A stretch of DNA of 64,000 nucleotides from Granulosicoccus sp964594905 (GCA_964594905.1 CAZQOI010000002.1:1-64000), one strand, 5' to 3'; numbered from the stretch's first letter, positions 43,452-52,872 are shown. Translations and numbers: made by a program. The notes: a model not told the origin generated them from the sequence alone.

Positions 43452-44543
43452 GTGAAAAACAAAAATGTTAGTGTGCTTGTTCGCACCAATGCGCTTTTGA
43501 TTGGATACCTAATTTTGCTATGGTGGAGTGCAAGTTATTCCGTGCAATTCAGTGTGGTTAAAGTGCTCGAGGACAGTTTTCCAGGTGATCGAAAATACTG
43601 GATTGACAATGGTGTCTCAGAAAATATTGAAGTCCAGTCGCAAAGTGTATCGATCGTTCCAACTGTTAAAAAACGCGCGCAGTTAGCTAAGCAGTATATG
43701 CTTGAAGCTGCTAATACGAACAATCGCTACATTTCAGTTAGAAGTAGAGTGATCAGTAAATTACTGAATGAGTCACCACTTGAAAATGATGAAGAACTCA
43801 ACTCCGAAGAATCGTTGTTGTTCTCGTGGTTTGTAGATGAAAATGAAAAACGAGTTGGGGTGGTTTTGCTCGAAGATCTCAAGGAATCAGATCAAGAGAT
43901 TCAGACAAGTCGAGTTTTCGCTGTTAGCGAAAGCGCTATCTTTGTTAATGTTGGATTCCTATTACGTAAGTTTCAGGCTACACATACTCTCGTTGCTTTG
44001 GAAGTAAGTCAAATCGAAAGAACGAAGATTTACTATATGACGCTAACGGCTCTAGTTGTGATTCCGTTCATCTTTTTTTGTTTTACCTATACGCGAATTT
44101 TGAAGAAAATTTCGGCATTGCCGGTATCGTTTGTTGTAGTTATTCTTGTAGCGATGGTCCTAGTTGTAGGTGTTCTGCTGCCAGGGAATATATTGAGAGA
44201 AGTGTTGGGTGAATTCAGGGGTGTGTTGCCTGCTCTACAAAATATACTGCAAGGATATCAGGCCTCAACTATTCAGGGCCTGCTGCATGTCGTAGGATTT
44301 ACTGTTCTGACGCTTGTCGTTCTGAGTATGTGTACATTTATTCGATACAACAAAAAGGATGCTATTTTCAAAGTACTCCTCTTCGCGATTTTTACAGAAG
44401 TTATACAACGGCATAGTGTTGAACGAATGCCGAGTTTGTTCGACGTATTTATCGACAGTGTAGGCGTGCTCCTAGGTATTTTAGTCTGGTGTAGTGTGAA
44501 TCTTGTTCTGTCGCGATGGAGGCAGCGTAGTGAATTGGCGTAA
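43452..44543 (+). CDS. VanZ-like membrane protein with large extracytoplasmic domain
   Basis: The start is GTG 43452. One N-terminal helix (residues ~10-30) is followed by about 160 residues of polar, probably periplasmic sequence rich in Ser, Glu and Val. Four or five helices follow that resemble the VanZ domain, including VLLFAIFTEVIQRHSVERMPSLFDVFIDSVGVLLGILVW with the typical E-x2-Q, R and D positions. VanZ-family proteins occur often in polysaccharide loci, but their biochemical function is unclear. The gene ends 14 bases inside the next gene, indicating coupling with the polymerase. Confidence 0.72.
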   Translation: MKNKNVSVLVRTNALLIGYLILLWWSASYSVQFSVVKVLEDSFPGDRKYWIDNGVSENIEVQSQSVSIVPTVKKRAQLAKQYMLEAANTNNRYISVRSRVISKLLNESPLENDEELNSEESLLFSWFVDENEKRVGVVLLEDLKESDQEIQTSRVFAVSESAIFVNVGFLLRKFQATHTLVALEVSQIERTKIYYMTLTALVVIPFIFFCFTYTRILKKISALPVSFVVVILVAMVLVVGVLLPGNILREVLGEFRGVLPALQNILQGYQASTIQGLLHVVGFTVLTLVVLSMCTFIRYNKKDAIFKVLLFAIFTEVIQRHSVERMPSLFDVFIDSVGVLLGILVWCSVNLVLSRWRQRSELA

Positions 44544-45837
44544 GTTGAATACCTTTGGTCAGTATTTGCTGAATTTTCCAGGGTGTATATTGATATTTGT
44601 CAACTGTGCAAGTGCCACTATAGGACTTTTGTATTTACAGGAACCGTTTGACGTCGGTTTCCAGTATTTGCCTGGCATCGCGGCACTTGCCTATTTTACT
44701 TCCCGTTCACTATATTCGCTCGATTATGGAGTGAATATTTCACGAAATGAGGTTTTGGCTTACTTGTTTGTCTTTAGTACAGCAATTTCGGTAGCTGTGC
44801 AGATTTCACTTGGTATAGATGCAATCGACTCCGATGGACTCAGTGCGCTGGATTATACAGTGGCTATGTGGGTTTTCAATATGTTTCATTTTTTCGCTGG
44901 CGCTGCTTGTAATAGAGCTTCGTACAAAAAATCAGACATTGTTGCTATCGTATTACTGTTGCTAGTGGTCATACCTTATATAACGGCACCAAAGGCAGGC
45001 TTGTTCTTTGATTACTGGCTACTACGACAAGCAACAGGGCTTGAGAATTTCACTCATCTAACAATTTCCGAATGGTGTGTGTTTTTCTTTGTTGGTGCTT
45101 TTGCGTTCGCAAGTGACAAGCTTCGGCCCATCGTGATCATTACCAGCGTGATCTGTCTCTTTGGGATGCAGGGACGATCATCCACAGTTTTTAGTCTATT
45201 TACGTTTCTGCTTTTCTGGCTGCTGACTGGAAAGAAGAAGGTTGTTTTTACCTATATTTGTGTAGGAGCGGTTGCAGTAATTTTATTATTGTTGTCACCA
45301 GCAAGTGAGCAGCTGCTGAGTGAGAATGATAGGGCGCTTGAACGAATGCTTCTTGATAGTGAGGACAGTTCTCTAGAGGCACGTGCCAATATCTTCTGGG
45401 AGTCTCTTCAGTACCTTCCAAAAATGATTTTATATGGAGATCCTTCTTACATTGCCCTCGAAGCAGGGAGAATGGGCAGTTATATTCATAATATACTCAG
45501 TATGTGGCAATTTTTTGGCTTGGCGCCCTTCGTTCTCATCCTGATACTGCTTACTCGTAGCTTGTTAGTCATGCGCAATCGCTTGATAAAGGGGAATTTG
45601 TCGGTGATGGAGGAAATTGCTTGCATGCTGCTTATTTATGCGTCCGTTAGTGTTGTTTTTTCGAAATCAGTTGTTTTTTATTGGCTGTGGTTCGCAGTAG
45701 GCTACTGGATGCTCCAGTATGCCGGTAAAGGAATGCATTCAAGGAAGCAACCCAAAAATATTACCAAGAAAAGAAAACGCCGATCACGACGTCGCACAAA
45801 GGTTCAGTCCATCCTGGCTGGTAAGATTCGGTTCTAA
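44530..45837 (+). CDS. Wzy-like polysaccharide polymerase
   Basis: I place the start at GTG 44530 because GGAGG lies at 44517-44521, 8 bases upstream; the frame also allows TTG 44503. The protein of ~435 residues has about eleven helices. A periplasmic loop holds ISEWC, and a second (SLEARANIFWESLQYLPKMILYGDPSY, then SYIHNILSMWQFFGL) carries the conserved Arg and His-Asn pattern of O-antigen polymerases. It would join repeat units on the periplasmic side. The C-terminal ~30 residues are extremely basic (KKRKRRSRRRTK), which is unusual for this family. It lies inside the AsnB-VanZ-Wzy-GT-AsnB group. Confidence 0.8.
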   Translation: MNWRKLNTFGQYLLNFPGCILIFVNCASATIGLLYLQEPFDVGFQYLPGIAALAYFTSRSLYSLDYGVNISRNEVLAYLFVFSTAISVAVQISLGIDAIDSDGLSALDYTVAMWVFNMFHFFAGAACNRASYKKSDIVAIVLLLLVVIPYITAPKAGLFFDYWLLRQATGLENFTHLTISEWCVFFFVGAFAFASDKLRPIVIITSVICLFGMQGRSSTVFSLFTFLLFWLLTGKKKVVFTYICVGAVAVILLLLSPASEQLLSENDRALERMLLDSEDSSLEARANIFWESLQYLPKMILYGDPSYIALEAGRMGSYIHNILSMWQFFGLAPFVLILILLTRSLLVMRNRLIKGNLSVMEEIACMLLIYASVSVVFSKSVVFYWLWFAVGYWMLQYAGKGMHSRKQPKNITKKRKRRSRRRTKVQSILAGKIRF

Positions 45838-45858
45838 TAATACAAATTGTCTCCACTT

Positions 45859-45897
45859 GAAACAGTAGTTTACTTATAAGAAGGGTTCTACTGTTTC
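45859..45897. other. 10-bp inverted repeat downstream of the Wzy-like gene
   Basis: GAAACAGTAG (45859-45868) and CTACTGTTTC (45888-45897) are exact reverse complements with a 19-base spacer, 22 bases after the stop. No T-run follows, so it is not a standard terminator. It may stabilise a mRNA 3' end or bind a regulator before the GT4 gene at 45971. Confidence 0.5.
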
Positions 45898-45970
45898 TCA
45901 GATCAAGTCTAAGAAGGCGGTATTTTAATGCGTTGCTGTATTAATAATTAATCTTGATAACTAAGTCATA

Positions 45971-47113
45971 ATGATGAAAATTGCTCATATAACGACTTCC
46001 TTGACAAATGGTGGTGCTGAGGCTGCAATGTTTCGCTTGATTTGTGCTAACAACGAGCACTCCCATATAGTGATTTCTCTCACGGGAACTGGCGTTTATG
46101 AGGATCGATTAAAAGATGCTGGAATACATGTTTATTGTATTCAGTTTAAAGGTGTCGGAGTACCACTAAAACCCATTTTTGAATTACGCAATATTTTAAA
46201 AGCCGAAAATCCAGATGTCATACAAGGATGGATGTATCACGCCAATTTGATTGGAGGACTGATCGCGCGTAGTTTGGGGATACGTAATATATTTTGGAAT
46301 TTGAGGACCTCGGACCCCAAGCGTGGAGAGGCTGGTCGCTTAACACATTGGATCAATTTGGCCTGTGCCAAATTGTCAAATGTTATACCTAAAAAAATTA
46401 TTTCATGTGCGCATAAAGCTAAAATTGCTCACGTACAGATTGGATATTCGGCTGATCAAATACAAACGGTATGTAATGGATACGATTTAAATTACCTACG
46501 GTTCAGTGAAGAATCACGATCAAGTCTAAGAGCACAATGGGGGGTTGGCAAGGAGGTTTTTTTGATTGGTCTGGTTGCTAGATGGCATCCTCAAAAAGAT
46601 CATCGCCTTTTTTTTGAAGCTGTAAGAAAAGTAAATACACTAACAAGTCGTCCGTGGAAGGTTGTATTGGTAGGTTCAGATATGGATTCTGGCAATAACG
46701 ATTTGATACAACATATAACAAATACCGGATTGTCAGAACATGTCTTGTTGGTAGGTGTACAAGACAACATACCGGCTGTTATGAGCGCTTTGGATCTTCA
46801 CGTATTGACAAGTAAAGATGAAGGATTTCCAAATGTTTTGGCAGAGGCAATGTCATGTCATACTCCGTGTGTAACCACAGATGTTGGTGATGCTGCATTT
46901 ATTGTGGGTGATACGGGATGGGTCAGTCCTATCGGTGACGTGGACAAACTAGCGACGAATTTGTCCAAAGCGTTCGATTTGAATGCAGATATTGATCAAT
47001 GGCGGAATCTTGGTGAACTAGCAAGGCTTCGAATAGAGAATGAGTTCAGTATAGAATCTATGGTAGAGCAATATAATTCTATTTGGCAGCAGTCAACGAT
47101 TCCGAGTAATTAG
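45971..47113 (+). CDS. Glycosyltransferase family 4
   Basis: The 380-residue enzyme begins MMKIAHITTSLTNGGAEAAMFRLI, the acceptor-side glycine loop. NPDVIQGWMYHANLIGGLIARSLG and WNLRTSDP place it near the GT4 enzymes that act on lipid-linked N-acetylhexosamines. The donor domain contains IGLVARWHPQKDHRLFFEAV and DEGFPNVLAEAMSCHTPCVTTDVGD (E-x7-E near residue 280). It lies 133 bases after the polymerase and 2 bases before the third AsnB-like gene, so it is cotranscribed with the latter. Either ATG 45971 or 45974 can serve as start. Confidence 0.91.
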   Translation: MMKIAHITTSLTNGGAEAAMFRLICANNEHSHIVISLTGTGVYEDRLKDAGIHVYCIQFKGVGVPLKPIFELRNILKAENPDVIQGWMYHANLIGGLIARSLGIRNIFWNLRTSDPKRGEAGRLTHWINLACAKLSNVIPKKIISCAHKAKIAHVQIGYSADQIQTVCNGYDLNYLRFSEESRSSLRAQWGVGKEVFLIGLVARWHPQKDHRLFFEAVRKVNTLTSRPWKVVLVGSDMDSGNNDLIQHITNTGLSEHVLLVGVQDNIPAVMSALDLHVLTSKDEGFPNVLAEAMSCHTPCVTTDVGDAAFIVGDTGWVSPIGDVDKLATNLSKAFDLNADIDQWRNLGELARLRIENEFSIESMVEQYNSIWQQSTIPSN

Positions 47114-47115
47114 AT

Positions 47116-49047
47116 ATGTGTGGCATCGCCGGCACGATAGGAACTTCAGCGGATAGTGTTGAGCAAGTAAGAAGGATGCTAAATGCTATTGAAAATCGTG
47201 GCCCCGATGGTTCGGGTGTGTGGGCTGATAAAAATACGTGCGTGACTCTTGGGCACAATAGGCTCGCGGTTGTAGATCTCAGCAGTGCTGGAGAGCAACC
47301 AATGATGTCGCGTGACAATCGATATGTAATTGTTTTCAACGGTGAAATTTACAATCACTTAAAAATCAGAGAACAGTTGAACTTAGGGATTGAGTGGCGG
47401 GGTCATTCTGATACTGAAACATTAATTGTTGCTATTCAGCATTTCGGAGTTGAAAGAGCGCTTGAACTTTGTGTGGGAATGTTTGCTTTTGCATTGTGGG
47501 ATAAAGAAGAGCAGATTCTAACGCTTGTAAGAGATCGTCTAGGGGAGAAGCCTCTATATTTTGGTCTTCAGAATGGTGTTTTTTATTTCGCATCGGAAGT
47601 ATCTGCCATTGTTGCTCATACTTCCTTCAATAGCAGAATAGATCGATCATCCATGGCGATGATGCTGGATACAAATAACGTTCCAGCTCCATACAGTATT
47701 TATGAAAATATTGGAAAGCTAATGCCGGGGCATATAGTTCAAGTGTCAGCTAATCAGCAGGTATCAAAGCAACAGCCATATTGGGACCTACATAAAGTAG
47801 CTAGAGAAGCAAAACAAAACAAAGTTGATATTTCAGAGGAATCAATTTTAATTGAGTTGGAAGAGCTGATACAAACCAGTGTTTCTCAACAGCTTATGTC
47901 AGATGTGCCGCTAGGTGCATTCTTGTCTGGTGGTGTTGATTCCTCATTGATAGTCGCGCTAATGCAAAAGCAATCTTCTGAGAAGGTTCGAACTTTTTCA
48001 ATCGGTTTTGAAGACCAGAGATATAACGAAGCGACGTATGCAGCAGCGGTTAGCGCTCATTTAGGAACCTGTCACAGCGAGCAAATTGTTAGCGGGTATG
48101 ACATTCGAAATGTCATTCCTCAATTGCCGTCGATATACTCTGAGCCATTTTCAGACCCATCTCAACTACCAACCTATCTTGTGAGCAAATTGGCCAAACA
48201 GTCTGTAACAGTAGCGCTTTCAGGTGACGCGGGTGATGAACTTTTTGGTGGATATAGTCGATATGAGGAAACCTTATCGCGATGGAGTTATGTAAGCAAA
48301 GTTCCTTTTCCCGTGCGGAGTTTGTGTTCTAAGGCGTTACAGAAATTTCCAGCAAGCCCGGCAAATGCTATTGGTAAGCGACTATTAAAAGCACAGCAGG
48401 GTAGGCCAACAGATCAGTATTTGGGTGATAGACTTTTGAAAGGAATAGATCTGTTAGATATTGAGCATTTTGAGGATTTTTACTTTCAACATTTCAGGCA
48501 ATGGAAAACGATAAATGATCTGGTGCTCGATTATTCTTCTACAAGGTGCGCAGCTGCGAGTGAGCTAGCAAAGTGTTCGGCATCAACCCAGCTAGAGTTG
48601 ATGATGCTTAAAGATTTGTCATATTATTTACCTAACGATATTTTGACTAAAGTCGATAGAGCTGCAATGGCTGTTTCGTTGGAGACGCGAGTACCACTAT
48701 TGGATCATCGTATCGTAGAATATTCTTTGCGTATTCCTACGAATCCCAATCATACGACTGCATCATCCAAGCATCTGCTCAAACAGATATTATATAAATA
48801 CGTGCCCAAAGAACTAATAGAGCGACCGAAAATGGGATTTGGAGTTCCTCTGACAGAGTGGCTGAAAGAGCCACTTAAGGAATGGATGTTGGATACGCTA
48901 AATTCGAACAAATTGCGACAAGATGGACTTTTAAATGCTGGAGCTATAGAGAAGCGCGTTGATGAGCATCTCAATGGTACTCGGCAATGGTCTGAATCGT
49001 TGTGGAATTTGCTTGTATTTCAAACTTGGTACGACTCTATACGCTAG
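47116..49047 (+). CDS. Asparagine-synthase-like glutamine amidotransferase (third copy)
   Basis: The 643-residue protein starts MCGIAGTIG with Cys2. It has ENRGPDGSGVW, LGHNRLAVVDLSSAG, FNGEIYNH, the PP-loop FLSGGVDSSLIVALMQKQ and ALSGDAGDELFGGYSRYEE. It resembles the copy at 41472 along its whole length (for example PSIYSEPFSDPSQLPTYLVSKLA versus the corresponding stretch there), more than the copy at 10061. The two probably arose by duplication of a glycan-modifying amidotransferase. The substrate is not known. It is convergent with the following glycosyltransferase gene, 9 bases apart. Confidence 0.88.
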   Translation: MCGIAGTIGTSADSVEQVRRMLNAIENRGPDGSGVWADKNTCVTLGHNRLAVVDLSSAGEQPMMSRDNRYVIVFNGEIYNHLKIREQLNLGIEWRGHSDTETLIVAIQHFGVERALELCVGMFAFALWDKEEQILTLVRDRLGEKPLYFGLQNGVFYFASEVSAIVAHTSFNSRIDRSSMAMMLDTNNVPAPYSIYENIGKLMPGHIVQVSANQQVSKQQPYWDLHKVAREAKQNKVDISEESILIELEELIQTSVSQQLMSDVPLGAFLSGGVDSSLIVALMQKQSSEKVRTFSIGFEDQRYNEATYAAAVSAHLGTCHSEQIVSGYDIRNVIPQLPSIYSEPFSDPSQLPTYLVSKLAKQSVTVALSGDAGDELFGGYSRYEETLSRWSYVSKVPFPVRSLCSKALQKFPASPANAIGKRLLKAQQGRPTDQYLGDRLLKGIDLLDIEHFEDFYFQHFRQWKTINDLVLDYSSTRCAAASELAKCSASTQLELMMLKDLSYYLPNDILTKVDRAAMAVSLETRVPLLDHRIVEYSLRIPTNPNHTTASSKHLLKQILYKYVPKELIERPKMGFGVPLTEWLKEPLKEWMLDTLNSNKLRQDGLLNAGAIEKRVDEHLNGTRQWSESLWNLLVFQTWYDSIR

Positions 49048-49056
49048 TAAGTAATT

Positions 49057-50163
49057 TTATTTATTTGACTTTCCTTCATTTTTTTCAAAAAACGTATACA
49101 GGTCTTTCAGCAATAATTCTTTTTCAATATAGGGACGTGCAGAATCAGAAACAGTTTGACGATCATTGTGTCTGTTTTCCAAAGCAAAATTGATTATTTC
49201 AGGAAACTTTATTGGGCCTTTTTTGTAGTAAGGGTATGATTCTGGCAGAACGTCGCCGTGACCAGCGTAAACTGCTAGACCTTCCATTAAATACTCTCGC
49301 ACTTTCAGGGCGGGTATGTTCTCCATATTTTTTTTGTAGGCTGCCAGGATGCTCAAACCTAGATCACATTGAGTAATAAGTTTGCTTATATACTCTTTTT
49401 CTTGCAGTCCGTGAATAACAAAACGATTGTCAGTGGCCAACATTTCCAATTGCCTTTCCGTCAAATCTCCAACTACATGGCAGATGAACTGATTTTCATA
49501 TTCGATAGCCTCAGCGAATAGTTCCTCGAGTCCCTGCCAAGGGCGAAAAACCGAGGAAATAAATACTAGTTCAGGGGCAGCGTTATCTGGACGATGTGGC
49601 TGTTGTGATAATAAGTCTCCAATTTCAGTACGTTGATAATAATCAATACCGTTAGAATATACCTTGCTAGGTATGGACCTTTTTATTAGTCTGCGTTGCA
49701 TTTCATAGTCAAGTATTTCTGGTATGACGGCAATTATCCCGTCTACCAAAGATAGAGTTATCGCTCCAGTGAATCGCTCAATATTAGTTTTGATTCGTGA
49801 AAATAGTGAAGTTTCGACCGCTAACTCAGGCACCTCCAGAGTGTGGTGTACAGTGTAAACAGGGCGTCTACAAATTAGGATGAATAAAAGCTGGAAGGGA
49901 TCGTATACTTGATAACGCAGCATGATGACGTCGAAGTTTCGAGATTTTTTATACAGCCATCGATAGTACGCAAGTTTGAATTTGAGTCTATTGTCAGAGT
50001 TTTCAGTAGATATTTCCGTGACTTCGTGAGAAATTGGCTTGCCAATATACAGTACAGAAAAAAGGTTAATACCGAGCTCGTTTGCAGATTTCAGCTCCGC
50101 TTCAAGTTGTCTTATTACCCCTAATGCGGGTTCACTCATAACGCCAGTGTGTATGACTTTCAT
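49057..50163 (-). CDS. Glycosyltransferase family 4-like protein
   Basis: The 368 residues have a GT-B layout. The N-terminal part has VIHTGVMSEPALGVIRQLEAEL and VDGIIAVIPEILDYEM, and the C-terminal domain holds LVFISSVFRPWQGLEELFAEA, VVGDLTERQLEML and a final DLGLSILAAYKKNMENIPALKVREYLMEGLAVYAG. The usual E-x7-E is replaced by a less conserved alignment around PALKVREYLMEG, so it is a divergent GT4. It is the last glycan gene of region C, and a 555-base gap separates it from the wecA-like gene. Confidence 0.78.
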   Translation of the reverse strand: MKVIHTGVMSEPALGVIRQLEAELKSANELGINLFSVLYIGKPISHEVTEISTENSDNRLKFKLAYYRWLYKKSRNFDVIMLRYQVYDPFQLLFILICRRPVYTVHHTLEVPELAVETSLFSRIKTNIERFTGAITLSLVDGIIAVIPEILDYEMQRRLIKRSIPSKVYSNGIDYYQRTEIGDLLSQQPHRPDNAAPELVFISSVFRPWQGLEELFAEAIEYENQFICHVVGDLTERQLEMLATDNRFVIHGLQEKEYISKLITQCDLGLSILAAYKKNMENIPALKVREYLMEGLAVYAGHGDVLPESYPYYKKGPIKFPEIINFALENRHNDRQTVSDSARPYIEKELLLKDLYTFFEKNEGKSNK

Positions 50164-50718
50164 AAGTTCAGTTTGGTTACCGTTACTAAAGTTATTGCGT
50201 TTGCTAGAATTTTGGCGATCCTTATCTCAATTTAGTGCCTAAGACGAAAACCAAAGAATATTTGGAGCGACATTTATTTGCCAAGATAAAGATATTTACA
50301 TAAGTTTTAAGAATGCGTAGTACAGAAGAATATAATTTATCAAAAGCCTCACTATAGATGTCGATTTCGAAATTTACGACCTGATTTCGAGGCCAAATAA
50401 CGTTTCGATGTTTTCAGTATTTACAGGTGATTTTCTTGTTCAGAAATGACAACAACTGTTAACGGTAAATTGCCATATTCGCTAAGAGGTCAAAAATTGG
50501 TTGCTATGCACTGAATTCATTTCGGTGGAATTTCTCACCCTGCATCAGTTTATGTCGACTCGATCTCCTTTTGTGGCAATCAAATCAATTTTATTTCAGA
50601 AATAATTGTACCTATCATAATTCGGTCAAGTCGTCGTTAGGTCGGATTACCGACTCTTGGTAACGTCAGTCGAGTATGATTACATCAAATTCCAGCCTCT
50701 TCCAGAGCGTATGAACTA
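50164..50718. other. 555-bp AT-rich divergent intergenic region
   Basis: This gap lies between the last GT of region C (minus) and the wecA-like gene (plus). It marks the change from AT-rich accessory DNA to more ordinary composition. A short hairpin-like element GTCGG-ATTA-CCGAC (50641-50654) lies 65 bases before the wecA-like start. I see no protein-like frame and no clear terminator. Confidence 0.5.
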
Positions 50719-51804
50719 ATGGGATCGTTGACAGCTGAATGGGCTACATGGATAGCGCCGATCTTAGCATTTACCCTGAGCATTGTTTTTATACAATTGT
50801 TGACCAAGATCGCCCCCATAGTCGGATTAATAGATCGACCTGATGGCACACGAAAACATCACGTGGGGTCTGTGCCTGTGGTTGGTGGTGTTGCAATGTA
50901 TTTTGCGGTTTTGGGTGCTTGTGCTTTCATTGGGCTTTCAGATGAGGTGCTACTTCCATTGCTGATTGGATGTGTGCTTGTCGTTTTAGGGTTATTGGAT
51001 GACTTATTGTCGCTTGGAACCCGTTTACGAATTCTTCTACAAATGCTATGCGCGAGTGCCATGCTATTGCTTGGTGGGAACGCAATCATCTCAGTTGGAA
51101 ATTTGTTTGGTCAAGGCCCGGTTGCGTTTACAGTTGTCTGGCTAGGGGGACTATTTACTGTGTTGTGCACGGTTGGGGTAATTAACTCTATCAACATGAT
51201 AGATGGCATGGATGGCTTGTCGGGAACCTTGAATGTGATTAGTCTGTCTGTTCTCGCTTTTTATTCTCATGTAGCTGCTGATGGTGAGTCGTTGCGATTA
51301 ATTCTCGCTTGCGTAGCAGCGTTGCTTGGTTTTCTTTACTTTAATTCCCGTATATTCAGACATCGCGCAACGGTATTTATGGGTGATGCTGGTAGTACTT
51401 TTTTTGGTTTTATATTAGTGTGGTTCTATATAAAGCTTACGCAAGGTGAGACGGCGGTGCTTTCACCAGTGTCAGCTGGTTGGATTTTCGGATTGCCTAT
51501 GGCTGACACCATCTCTGTTATGGTCGGTAGGATTCGACGAGGAAAATCACCATTTGCAGCTGGTCGTGATCACCTTCACCATCAACTACAAGATAATGGT
51601 TTTACGGTGAATAAAACCTTGGCCATAATGGTAATACTACAGGTGATGTTTGTAACAGTTGGTGTCGTCAACAATACTGCACCTTTTGCTGAAGTATTTA
51701 TATTTTGGTTGTTTGTATTTATTGTTGTGGTACATCATTTTTTCACTCCTCGTGTTCTAACTCGTTTCTCAACGCCAAAAAATAAGCTTGTGGATCAAGT
51801 TTGA
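50719..51804 (+). CDS. WecA-like undecaprenyl-phosphate sugar-1-phosphate transferase
   Basis: The 361-residue protein has about eleven helices and belongs to the MraY/WecA superfamily. It has DRPDGTRKHHVGSVPVVGGVAMY, the Mg site VLGLLDDLLSLGTRLRIL, NSINMIDGMDGLSG, FRHRATVFMGDAGSTFFGF and the WecA-type His motif GRDHLHHQLQDNGF. It transfers GlcNAc-1-P or a similar sugar phosphate to undecaprenyl phosphate, the priming step for O-antigen, ECA or capsule. It is the only initiating transferase in the window, so it may prime one or both polymers. It is convergent with murB, 12 bases apart. No strong Shine-Dalgarno precedes the ATG. Confidence 0.9.
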   Translation: MGSLTAEWATWIAPILAFTLSIVFIQLLTKIAPIVGLIDRPDGTRKHHVGSVPVVGGVAMYFAVLGACAFIGLSDEVLLPLLIGCVLVVLGLLDDLLSLGTRLRILLQMLCASAMLLLGGNAIISVGNLFGQGPVAFTVVWLGGLFTVLCTVGVINSINMIDGMDGLSGTLNVISLSVLAFYSHVAADGESLRLILACVAALLGFLYFNSRIFRHRATVFMGDAGSTFFGFILVWFYIKLTQGETAVLSPVSAGWIFGLPMADTISVMVGRIRRGKSPFAAGRDHLHHQLQDNGFTVNKTLAIMVILQVMFVTVGVVNNTAPFAEVFIFWLFVFIVVVHHFFTPRVLTRFSTPKNKLVDQV

Positions 51805-51816
51805 CGTATGAATTCA

Positions 51817-52848
51817 TTAACGCAGAACAGGCTCTCGCTCTAGCTCCACGTTAAATGTGCTGCTAACGGTGTTTACAACATGTTGCGCCAACTCCATCAA
51901 TTCTTTTGCATCACCTCCGCCGTGACGTACCAAGACTAGCGCCTGTTTGTCATGTACTCCAACATTTCCCAAGGCATGTATGTAACCTTTTAAACCGGCA
52001 GTATCTATCAGCCAGCCAGCAGCAATTTTTACGTGCTTTTCCGACACTGGGTATGAAGGGAGATCAGGATACTCAGCTATCAGCTTATTGAAGGTTTCGC
52101 TTGTAACAACTGGATTCTTAAAATAGCTCCCAGCATTAGGTAACATCATGGGGTCAGGCAGTTTGGCTTGACGTATTTCGCAAACGATTGCACTGATGTC
52201 CTGTTCGGTTGGGTTCGTAACCTTCCGTTGGTCAAGTAGTTGCTGGATAGCGCCGTAGGACGTCTGCAGTGGCGTGTTCTTTTGTAATTTCAGCGTGATG
52301 TCTGTGATGATGTATTCGCCTGAAGATCGTTTGAACAGACTGTCCCGATAGGCGAATTTGCATTTTTCACTTGTGAGTTGTCGCAAAGTTCGACTAGGCC
52401 AATGCAGCGCGGTAACACTGGACAAGGTATCGCTGAGCTCAACACCGTATGCGCCAATATTCTGCACTGGCGCCGCACCGCAAGTGCCGGGTATCAGTGA
52501 CAGGTTTTCGATACCGCGAAAGCCCTTGTTCGTCATTTCAATAACGAACTCATGCCAATTCTTTCCTGCCTCTACTGTGACTGTTGCGGCATCGCCTCCG
52601 TCGGTGCTATCTATTGAAACTTTTGCACCTGTAAATCGCAGAACAGTTTCTGCAATGTCACGAGTTAACACCGTGTTAGTACCGTCGCCAAAAATGATAG
52701 GGCAAGGTGTGGTGTCAGGGTTAAGCTCGCGGTCCTGAGCATACGCAAGCAATTCGGTTGAATCGTTGCATTCAACATAATGCTTAGCCGAATGATCAAA
52801 CCGAAAAGCATTCAGTGCTGCAAGTGAATAATTATCCGCTGTGAACAT
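51817..52848 (-). CDS. murB: UDP-N-acetylenolpyruvoylglucosamine reductase
   Basis: This 343-residue FAD enzyme of peptidoglycan precursor synthesis reduces the enolpyruvyl group to give UDP-MurNAc with NADPH. Diagnostic stretches are NTFRFD-like ALNAFRFDHSAKHYVE at the N-terminus, PIIFGDGTNTVLTRD (FAD), GTCGAAPVQNIGAYGVELSD, and PNAGSYFKNPVV with the proton-donating Ser. GWLIDTAGLKG is near the end. The length and the final long insert fit the type I MurB of Gammaproteobacteria. It is 25 bases downstream of the MATE gene and probably shares its transcript. Confidence 0.93.
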   Translation of the reverse strand: MFTADNYSLAALNAFRFDHSAKHYVECNDSTELLAYAQDRELNPDTTPCPIIFGDGTNTVLTRDIAETVLRFTGAKVSIDSTDGGDAATVTVEAGKNWHEFVIEMTNKGFRGIENLSLIPGTCGAAPVQNIGAYGVELSDTLSSVTALHWPSRTLRQLTSEKCKFAYRDSLFKRSSGEYIITDITLKLQKNTPLQTSYGAIQQLLDQRKVTNPTEQDISAIVCEIRQAKLPDPMMLPNAGSYFKNPVVTSETFNKLIAEYPDLPSYPVSEKHVKIAAGWLIDTAGLKGYIHALGNVGVHDKQALVLVRHGGGDAKELMELAQHVVNTVSSTFNVELEREPVLR

Positions 52849-52872
52849 GTTTGCTTATGGTCAAAAGATTTT

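Noticed and set aside
43452..44543. Considered as an exosortase
   Set aside because: The membrane region resembles VanZ, and the Cys, Arg and His catalytic positions of exosortases are not seen.
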